Below are positions 5,589-10,874 of a stretch of DNA of 10,874 bases, piece after piece. Below the pieces are notes generated by a model. That model had not been told where the DNA came from and searched no databases. It saw only the letters and a list, made by a program, of their open reading frames with translations. The translations under genes and the position numbers were made by a program. This DNA comes from Magnetovibrio sp. (GTDB taxonomy: Bacteria; Pseudomonadota; Alphaproteobacteria; Rhodospirillales; Magnetovibrionaceae). Position 1 is the first letter of the stretch. Every line of letters begins with the position of its first letter. The stretch lies in NCBI GenBank assembly GCA_016763255.1, contig JAESUA010000161.1, positions 1-10,874 of the forward strand, given 5' to 3'.

Positions 5589-5765
5589 CTACATGATGCA
5601 ATTTTTGGCAAAATCAGTGGCTTCGTTGGTGGTCCAATCGCCCTTGGGCTTTTCTTTCATCTGCGTGCACCATTCGGGTGAGCCCACATCCGGCGAACAC
5701 GCCGCCACACCCAGACCAAACAAGGCAACAAAACCCAAGGTCACAAACTTTTTCATCACAGCCAT
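5589..5765 (-). CDS. Small DUF3012-family lipoprotein
   Basis: A 58-codon gene reads MAVMKKFVTLGFVALFGLG, then the lipobox VAAC with Cys23 as the lipidated residue, then a short mature part. The mature part has the conserved DUF3012 pattern: PDVGSPEWC (26-33... Cys33), KEKPKGDW (37-44) and NEATDFAKNC (47-56). The two remaining cysteines, 33 and 56, could form a disulphide. Ser after the lipid-modified Cys is neutral for outer-membrane sorting in the E. coli scheme. An excellent ribosome-binding site, GGAGGAGG (complement of 5771-5778), lies 5 nt before the first ATG, which favours it over the ATG three codons later. It follows htpG by 41 bp with no hairpin between, so cotranscription with htpG is likely. 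The molecular function of the family is unknown to me. Confidence 0.88.
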   Translation of the reverse strand: MAVMKKFVTLGFVALFGLGVAACSPDVGSPEWCTQMKEKPKGDWTTNEATDFAKNCIM

Positions 5766-5806
5766 TTCAGCCTCCTCCCGACTTTAGATTAATTTCTCAT
5801 TTGCCA

Positions 5807-7690
5807 TTAAAGAGCGCGTTCCATCACCGAGGCAAGGCGTTTAGCGAAGGCCGCCGCGTCGGTTGGGGCTTCGCCTTCGGCGATGCGCGCTTGATCCAAC
5901 AGAAGATGGGCGGCGTCTTTGAGCAACGCGTCTTCGGCATCATCGCCCGCGCGCTCGGCTAATTTTTTGACGATGGCGTGGCTTGGGTTGAGCTCCAACA
6001 CCCGCGGCATGCCGTTTGTCATCTGGCCGTGACGGCGCAGCAAACGCTCCATATTCACATCCATGTCACCGTCATCGGCAATCAGGCACACCGGGCTTTC
6101 GGTGAGGCGCTTGGACGGCCGCACGTCTTTGACGCTTTCGCCCAATTCAAGCTTGATGGCGGCGATCAAAAGGTCCAGCTGCGGCGCATCTTCGGCCTTG
6201 TCGTCCTTGGCGTTATCATCGTCCTCGGTCTTGATGGCATCAAGGTTGGCTTCACCGCGAGTGATCGACTTGAGCGCTTTGCCATCAAAATCGGTGATGT
6301 GCTGCATCCAGAATTCATCCACTGGATCAATCAGAAGCAGCACTTCGATGCCCTTGGCCTTAAAGCCTTCGAGGTGCGGTGAAGACGCCAACTGAGCTTC
6401 ATCTTCACCGGTGATGTAATAAATCGCCTCCTGGCCTTCTTTCATGCGTTCGACATATCCAGCCAGCGAGGTCATGGTCTCGGCGGTGGATTTAAAGCGC
6501 GTCAATTCCAGCAGCTTGTCGCGCATGGGGTAATCATCAACCAAGCCTTCTTTCAGCACAATGCCGAAATTGTCCCAGAACTGGGCATACGCTTCGGCGT
6601 CGTTGTCTGCCTTTTTCTTCAGCGCGCCCAGCACCTTCTTAACCAGGCCATTGCGGATCTTATTCAGCTTGGGGTCGGTTTGGAGCATTTCGCGTGAAAT
6701 GTTCAGCGACAAATCTTCGCTATCGACCACACCGCGCAAGAAGCGCAGATAAGGGGGCAGAAGGCCGTCGGCTTGCTCGGTGATGAACACCCGGTTGACG
6801 AACAGTTTGACGTGGCTTTTGCGATCCGGATCGAACAGATCAAACGGCCGCACCGAGGGAATAAACAACAAGTTGGTGTAGCTGACCACGCCTTCGATGC
6901 GGTTGTGCAGGGTGATCCACGGCTCATCAAAGGCATGGGCGGTGTGATGGTAAAACTCTTTATATTGTTCTGCATCAACCTCTTGAGGGGAGCGAGTCCA
7001 GATGGCGGAGGCGGCATTGAGGGTTTCTTCCTTGCCTTCTTTGCCGTCTTCACCGTCGCCTTGACCCGCCAGCGTCACCGGGAAACCGATATGGTCGGAA
7101 TACATTTTTACGATGTGGGTGATGCGTGAGGGCTCCAAAAATTCCTCGGCATCCTTTTTCAGATACAACACCACGGTGGTGCCGCGCTCGTCGCGCGAGC
7201 CTTTCTCGATGGAAAATTCACCCTTGCCGTCAGATACCCACAGCCAGCCTTCTTGCTCGCCAGCTTTGCGGGCGGTGACTTCGACCTTGTCGCAGACCAT
7301 GAACGCGGAATAAAAGCCGACCCCGAACTGACCGATCAGGCCGGAGTCTTTTTTGTCGTCTTTGCTCATCTGTTCGATGAACGCGCCGGTACCGGAACTG
7401 GCGATGGTGCCCAAGGTGGCCAGAAGATCATCATGGTTCATGCCGATGCCGTTGTCCGACACGGTGATGGTCTTGGCCTCTTTATCGACACTGAGGGCAA
7501 CTTTGAAATCATGATCGCCTTCAATCAGCGAAGGCGAGGTCAGCGCTTGATGGCGCAGCTTGTCACACGCATCCGAGGCATTGGAAATCAGTTCACGCAA
7601 GAAAATTTCGCGATTGGAATACAGCGAGCTGGCCACAATATCCAACAGGCGGCTGACTTCGGTTTGGAATGTGAATGTTTCCTTGCTCAT
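5807..7690 (-). CDS. htpG: Chaperone HtpG (bacterial Hsp90)
   Basis: This 627-residue cytoplasmic ATP-dependent chaperone remodels client proteins during stress; the length equals the family norm (E. coli 624). The N-terminal GHKL ATPase shows Glu33 in FLRELISNASDACDKLR (catalytic base and the nucleotide-binding Asn37), DNGIGM (79-84) with Asp79 contacting adenine, GTIASSGT (94-101) and the lid glycine motif GQFGVGFYSAF (120-130). The middle domain carries FVNRVFI and the conserved stretch LRGVVDSEDLSLNISREMLQ. The C-terminal dimerisation region is present, without the eukaryotic MEEVD tail. The N-terminus matches the family, so the ATG at 7688-7690 is accepted although its Shine-Dalgarno is modest. 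It has a heat-shock promoter upstream and a lipoprotein gene downstream. Confidence 0.99.
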   Translation of the reverse strand: MSKETFTFQTEVSRLLDIVASSLYSNREIFLRELISNASDACDKLRHQALTSPSLIEGDHDFKVALSVDKEAKTITVSDNGIGMNHDDLLATLGTIASSGTGAFIEQMSKDDKKDSGLIGQFGVGFYSAFMVCDKVEVTARKAGEQEGWLWVSDGKGEFSIEKGSRDERGTTVVLYLKKDAEEFLEPSRITHIVKMYSDHIGFPVTLAGQGDGEDGKEGKEETLNAASAIWTRSPQEVDAEQYKEFYHHTAHAFDEPWITLHNRIEGVVSYTNLLFIPSVRPFDLFDPDRKSHVKLFVNRVFITEQADGLLPPYLRFLRGVVDSEDLSLNISREMLQTDPKLNKIRNGLVKKVLGALKKKADNDAEAYAQFWDNFGIVLKEGLVDDYPMRDKLLELTRFKSTAETMTSLAGYVERMKEGQEAIYYITGEDEAQLASSPHLEGFKAKGIEVLLLIDPVDEFWMQHITDFDGKALKSITRGEANLDAIKTEDDDNAKDDKAEDAPQLDLLIAAIKLELGESVKDVRPSKRLTESPVCLIADDGDMDVNMERLLRRHGQMTNGMPRVLELNPSHAIVKKLAERAGDDAEDALLKDAAHLLLDQARIAEGEAPTDAAAFAKRLASVMERAL

Positions 7691-7760
7691 GACTTTCTCA
7701 GGTTCCCTTTAAATTCAATACGTAAAATGGGCGTCAATACGGCTCCCAACGACCCGCGAC

Positions 7761-7789
7761 ATATGGGGGAAAACCGCACATTTCGCAAG
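7761..7789 (-). promoter_or_regulatory. Heat-shock (sigma-32/RpoH) promoter of htpG
   Basis: Read leftward, CTTGCGA (7789-7783) and CCCCATAT (7768-7761) are separated by 14 nt. The -10 matches CCCCATNT completely and the -35 shares CTTG with consensus CTTGAAA. The start point would be near 7754, leaving a leader of about 64 nt. HtpG is a classical RpoH-controlled gene, so place and function agree. Confidence 0.8.
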
Positions 7790-8019
7790 CCCTAGGGGTG
7801 TTAATATTTTACATAAAACCAGCGGCATTAGACTCGCGGTCCCGGCGCATGCGGCGTATACTACCTTCTCTTGCTATAGCGGATATTTACAGATGCAAAA
7901 AACATACTGTTTCTCTTGGCCTTCAGGCCGCATGAGCCCGCCTTTACGGACCGCCCGGTCCGGCAAGCCTTTATCAAATGCAAATTCCAACATAAATGTA
8001 ACCTTATGGGAGAGCGAAT
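7790..8019. other. Divergent intergenic region between htpG and the S30AE gene
   Basis: Beyond the htpG promoter this stretch holds no convincing protein gene. It contains an AT-rich block (TTAATATTTTACATAAAA, 7801-7818), the palindrome at 7947-7962 and the ribosome-binding site GGGAG (8008-8012) of the next gene. I could not find a plus-strand promoter with good spacing. A 49-codon frame from an ATG at 7893, overlapping the S30AE start, has no ribosome-binding site and is not accepted. Confidence 0.6.
7947..7962 (+). repeat. 16-bp GC-rich palindrome upstream of the S30AE gene
   Basis: CGGACCG (7947-7953) and CGGTCCG (7956-7962) are perfect inverted 7-mers separated by CC. It ends 57 bp before the S30AE start codon. 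As RNA it would form a tight GC hairpin in the leader; as DNA it looks like a dyad operator. No T-run follows, so it is not a typical terminator. Confidence 0.6.
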
Positions 8020-8367
8020 ATGCAAGTTCCCGTCCAGATTAGTTTTCATGGATGCGATCATTCCGATGCGGTGCACAGTGATATCCAGGCCCACATCAAC
8101 AAGATCGAGGAGTTTTACGGGCGCATCACGCGCTGTCGTGTGGTGGTGGAATTGCCCCACAAGTCCCAAGCCCAGGGCAAACTTTTCCATTTCAACATTG
8201 ACATGACCCTGCCCGGCGCAGGCCATATCGTGCATAACGACCGCGGCTCCGACCCGGCCCACGAAGACGTGCACGTCGCGTTACGCGATGCTTTTAATGC
8301 CGTGGACCACCAACTGAAACGAATCGTCGGCAAACGCCGCGATGAGCAACGCCAAGCCACAGCTTAA
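8020..8367 (+). CDS. S30AE-family ribosome-associated protein (HPF/RaiA type)
   Basis: This 115-residue cytoplasmic protein belongs to the family of ribosome hibernation and protection factors that bind the 30S decoding region and block translation in stress or stationary phase. The beta-alpha-beta-beta-beta-alpha order is visible: MQVPVQISFHG, helix DIQAHINKIEEFYGRI (21-36), strands CRVVVELPHK and FHFNIDMTLPG, then HEDVHVALRDAFNAVDHQLKRIV (81-103). It is short like RaiA and lacks the C-terminal dimerisation domain of long HPF, so it should inactivate single 70S ribosomes rather than pair them, if it acts like its relatives. GGGAG lies seven bases before the ATG. It is probably first in a run with pcm, 64 bp downstream. 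Which subfamily (HPF, RaiA or another alphaproteobacterial form) is not settled. Confidence 0.88.
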   Translation: MQVPVQISFHGCDHSDAVHSDIQAHINKIEEFYGRITRCRVVVELPHKSQAQGKLFHFNIDMTLPGAGHIVHNDRGSDPAHEDVHVALRDAFNAVDHQLKRIVGKRRDEQRQATA

Positions 8368-8431
8368 CCCCCAGGGCACATACCGGAAGCACCAACGAAG
8401 GGCAGCGCGGGGGTCAATGCAAGGTCAATAC

Positions 8432-9136
8432 ATGACATCTGATCATGACCAGCAAGCCCAACGACACCGCGATGCCCTGGTGCGCACCATCCAGAGCGAG
8501 GCGGCAGAAACCGCGTTTTGGACCGGGCGCGAGCGCTTTGGCGATGCCGTTATGGACGCCATCACGAAGGTGCCGCGTCACGTCTTCATGCCGACGCCAT
8601 CCTCGTTGCGCACGGCTTACGCCAACTGTCCGCAACCGATCGGCCTGGGTCAAACCATATCCCAACCCTACATCGTCGCCTTGATGAGTGACCTTTTGAA
8701 CCTGCACGGTGGCGAAAGGGTGCTCGAAATCGGCACCGGCTCAGGATATCAAACCGCCGTCTTGGCGCACATTGCCGGGCAAGTCTATTCGGTCGAACGC
8801 TTTACAGATCTGTCGGCCCAGGCCCGCGCCGTGCTGACCCAGTGTGGCTATGACAATGTCCACCTCACCTGTGGCGATGGGACGAAGGGCTGGCTCCGAC
8901 ATGCCCCCTATGAGGCCATTTTGGTCACCGCCGCCGCCGATGGGCCGATTCCACCCGCCCTGATCAAACAGCTTGCGCCGGGCGGGCGGATGGTGATTCC
9001 GCTAGGTCCACGCATGGGTCCACAGATGCTCACCCTCGGCCTTAAAAACGGTTCTGGAGCCTTCTTAAGCCGCCCGGTGTTGCCGGTGGCTTTCGTGCCA
9101 TTGATTCCCGCCACTGATTCCCCCCTGGAAAACTAA
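8432..9136 (+). CDS. pcm: Protein-L-isoaspartate O-methyltransferase
   Basis: This 234-residue SAM-dependent enzyme methylates L-isoaspartyl residues formed by ageing of asparagine and aspartate, starting their repair. It shows PIGLGQTISQPYIVALM (69-85), which holds the family's active-site Ser/Thr loop; the SAM-binding motif I RVLEIGTGSGYQTAVLA (96-112); the acidic residue in VYSVER (118-123); GDG (148-150); PYEAILVTAAADGPIP (159-174); and LAPGGRMVIPLG (181-192). The C-terminal FVPL (221-224) is also typical. The family is usually 205-220 residues. The ATG at 8432 is chosen because AAGG lies seven bases upstream. In-frame ATGs at 8417 and 8342 would add unconserved residues, and the latter would overlap the S30AE gene. 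It is probably cotranscribed with its neighbours. Confidence 0.94.
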   Translation: MTSDHDQQAQRHRDALVRTIQSEAAETAFWTGRERFGDAVMDAITKVPRHVFMPTPSSLRTAYANCPQPIGLGQTISQPYIVALMSDLLNLHGGERVLEIGTGSGYQTAVLAHIAGQVYSVERFTDLSAQARAVLTQCGYDNVHLTCGDGTKGWLRHAPYEAILVTAAADGPIPPALIKQLAPGGRMVIPLGPRMGPQMLTLGLKNGSGAFLSRPVLPVAFVPLIPATDSPLEN

Positions 9137-9161
9137 GAAAAAGCACGCTAATACTCAAACT

Positions 9162-10874
9162 ATGCAAATTGATACATCGCGTGAGCGCACCCAAATTAGC
9201 GCCGTATTGGGCCCCACCAATACCGGCAAGACCCACCTCGCAATGGAGCGTATGCTCGCCCACGGCACGGGCGTCATCGGTTTTCCGCTGCGATTGTTGG
9301 CGCGTGAGAATTATGAGCGCGCGATCAAGGCCAAGGGGGTCGATCAGGTCGCCCTGGTCACCGGCGAAGAAAAAATCGTGCCCAAGCATGCACGTTATTT
9401 TCTCACCACCGTGGAAAGCATGCCCACCGATCAGGCCTTTGAATTTGTCGCCATCGATGAAATTCAGATGTGCGCGGACCCGGATCGCGGCCACATGTTC
9501 ACCGATCGCTTGCTGAACTATCGCGGCACCAAAGAAACCATGTTTTTGGGTGCCGAAACCATCAAGGGCTTAATCGAAGCGCTGGTGCCCGAGGTTGATT
9601 TTCAGACCCGCCCGCGGCTCTCAACCCTGCGCTATACCGGTTACAAAAAACTCACGCGGCTCAAATCACGCAGCTGCATCGTGGCGTTTAGCGCCAATGA
9701 CGTCTATTCCATCGCCGAAATGGTGCGCCGTCAATCGGGCGGGGCCGCCATCGTCATGGGCGCGCTCAGCCCGCGCACCCGCAACGCCCAGGTGGAAATG
9801 TTCCAAAACGGCGATGTTGACTATCTGGTCGCCACCGACGCCGTCGGCATGGGCCTGAATATGGACGTCGACCATGTGGCCCTGGCGGCCACGCGCAAAT
9901 ATGACGGCCGCATCATGCGTGATTTACAGCCCACCGAATTGGCGCAAATCGCCGGACGCGCTGGTCGCCACCTCAATGACGGAACCTTTGGCACCACCGG
10001 CGACGTTACCGGATTGGGCGGGGCGTCGGTCGAAGCGATTGAAAACCATACCTTTGCCCCGCTGCCGTTCGTCTTTTGGCGCAATGCCAATCTCGATTAC
10101 GCCTCGATCAAGGCGCTCAAAGCGAGCTTGGCGCAACGTCCCGAACATGACGCGCTGCGCCGGGTACATGAAGCCGCTGACGAGCAGGTGCTCGAAACCT
10201 TGATCGGTGATGAAAAAATCGAAGCCATGGCCACCAGCGCCGAGGCCGTACGGCTGTTGTGGGAAGTGGCGAGAATTCCCGATTTTCGCAACATCCACAC
10301 CGACGAACACCCCCAGCTGTTGGGCCGCATCTATAGCCATTTGATGAGTGATGCGGGGCACATTCCCGATGCCTGGATGGATGAACGGGTCAAACGCGCC
10401 GAACGCTTGGACGGCGACATCGACACCTTAATGGGCCGCATCGCCGCCATTCGCACCTGGACCTTCGTCGCCCACCAAGGCGGCTGGCTGGAAAACCCGC
10501 TGAGCTGGCAAGAGCGCACCCGCGCCATCGAAGACAGCCTGTCGGACGCGCTGCACGAAAAGCTCACCCAACGCTTCGTCGACAAACGCACCTCTCAACT
10601 GGTGAAAACCCTCAAAGACGATGTGCCACTGGCCACCGCGTTGCATGACGACGGTGCGCTGGAAGTCGAAGGTCATCACCTCGGCCACTTATGCGGTTTT
10701 CGCTTCGTTGCAGCCGAAAGCGAAACCTCGCTGGCCGCTAAGGTCTTGGATAGCGCCGCCGGTAAAGCCCTGCGCGCCAAAATCAGCGAACGCATCATCA
10801 TTCTAGAATCCGACGCCGATGGCGGCTTTACCTTCACCCCTGATGGCCAAGTTTTATGGCGCGGTGAAGCCATC
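9162..10874 (+). CDS. SUV3-like superfamily 2 RNA helicase (3' end beyond the window)
   Basis: An open frame of 571 codons begins 25 bp after pcm and runs off the right edge. It belongs to the alphaproteobacterial helicases related to mitochondrial SUV3, an ATP-driven RNA/DNA-unwinding enzyme of RNA turnover. Motifs are: I GPTNTGKT (17-24), II DEIQM (99-103, the SUV3 form of DExH), III-like GAET (130-133), V ATDAVGMGLNM (224-234) and VI QIAGRAGR (262-269). The SUV3-type C-terminal helical region follows at about 370-480 (IPDFRNIHTDEHPQLL; DGDIDTLMGRIAAIRTWTFV; LHEKLTQRFVDKRTSQL). Family members are often 800-1000 residues, so a third or more is missing. The ATG at 9162 fits because motif I begins just after it, but no good Shine-Dalgarno is visible; coupling to pcm is possible. 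The substrate in this organism is unknown. Confidence 0.93.
   Translation, partial: MQIDTSRERTQISAVLGPTNTGKTHLAMERMLAHGTGVIGFPLRLLARENYERAIKAKGVDQVALVTGEEKIVPKHARYFLTTVESMPTDQAFEFVAIDEIQMCADPDRGHMFTDRLLNYRGTKETMFLGAETIKGLIEALVPEVDFQTRPRLSTLRYTGYKKLTRLKSRSCIVAFSANDVYSIAEMVRRQSGGAAIVMGALSPRTRNAQVEMFQNGDVDYLVATDAVGMGLNMDVDHVALAATRKYDGRIMRDLQPTELAQIAGRAGRHLNDGTFGTTGDVTGLGGASVEAIENHTFAPLPFVFWRNANLDYASIKALKASLAQRPEHDALRRVHEAADEQVLETLIGDEKIEAMATSAEAVRLLWEVARIPDFRNIHTDEHPQLLGRIYSHLMSDAGHIPDAWMDERVKRAERLDGDIDTLMGRIAAIRTWTFVAHQGGWLENPLSWQERTRAIEDSLSDALHEKLTQRFVDKRTSQLVKTLKDDVPLATALHDDGALEVEGHHLGHLCGFRFVAAESETSLAAKVLDSAAGKALRAKISERIIILESDADGGFTFTPDGQVLWRGEAI

Noticed and set aside
7893..8042. Leader frame of 49 codons overlapping the S30AE start
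   Set aside because: No Shine-Dalgarno and no family resemblance; probably chance, although an upstream regulatory frame cannot be fully excluded.
7861..8274. Minus-strand 137-codon frame opposite the S30AE gene
   Set aside because: Antisense shadow; the plus-strand frame has a ribosome-binding site and a recognised S30AE fold.
8342..8431. Earlier start for Pcm at 8342
   Set aside because: It would overlap the S30AE gene by 26 bp and add 30 basic residues unlike the family; AAGG correctly precedes 8432.

Overview
The window looks like chromosomal DNA of a free-living alphaproteobacterium, probably Rhodospirillales-like. The grounds are a ccmB/ccmA pair beside an aconitase gene, a SUV3-type helicase of the kind common in Alphaproteobacteria, an S30AE ribosome factor next to pcm, and moderately GC-rich codon use. 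This placement comes from gene content and family knowledge, not from a phylogeny.

Left part (1-1454, minus strand): cytochrome c maturation genes ccmA and ccmB, read leftward as ccmA-ccmB. The left edge is a perfect 24-bp tandem repeat of almost five copies. It begins at the last codons of ccmB and continues to the window edge. Each copy repeats a stop/start junction and is open in a frame reading MIKLPGTG, so it may be the start of the next gene (ccmC would be expected) or a contig-end artefact.

Intergenic 1455-2133: AT-richer than its surroundings, with no convincing protein gene. On the minus strand there is a strong intrinsic terminator with no protein gene to serve. Just upstream of it lie two perfect-stem hairpins whose loops are C-rich and contain CCUCC, the core of the 16S rRNA anti-Shine-Dalgarno sequence. 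I propose a small RNA here resembling the alphaproteobacterial double anti-SD ('cuckoo'-type) sRNAs; this is the most interesting item in the window. On the plus strand, a sigma-32-like promoter and several inverted repeats precede acnB.

Middle (2134-5569): acnB, a complete aconitase B of the TCA cycle with all three cluster cysteines, then a bidirectional terminator. Next comes an exported Sel1-repeat protein starting only 13 bp past that terminator, possibly leaderless, and then a second bidirectional terminator. In many alphaproteobacteria the neighbour of ccmA is acnA; here an acnB occupies that place.

Right-middle (5589-7789, minus strand): the Hsp90 chaperone htpG with a clear sigma-32-like heat-shock promoter. 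Downstream, 41 bp away, is a 58-residue DUF3012 lipoprotein gene, probably cotranscribed with htpG and ended by the second bidirectional terminator.

Right end (8020-10874, plus strand): an S30AE (HPF/RaiA) ribosome-hibernation-type protein, protein-L-isoaspartate methyltransferase (pcm), and the first 571 codons of a SUV3-like RNA helicase. All three are close together and probably one transcript. The right two-thirds of the window therefore leans towards protein quality and stress survival: Hsp90, isoaspartate repair, ribosome protection and RNA remodelling.
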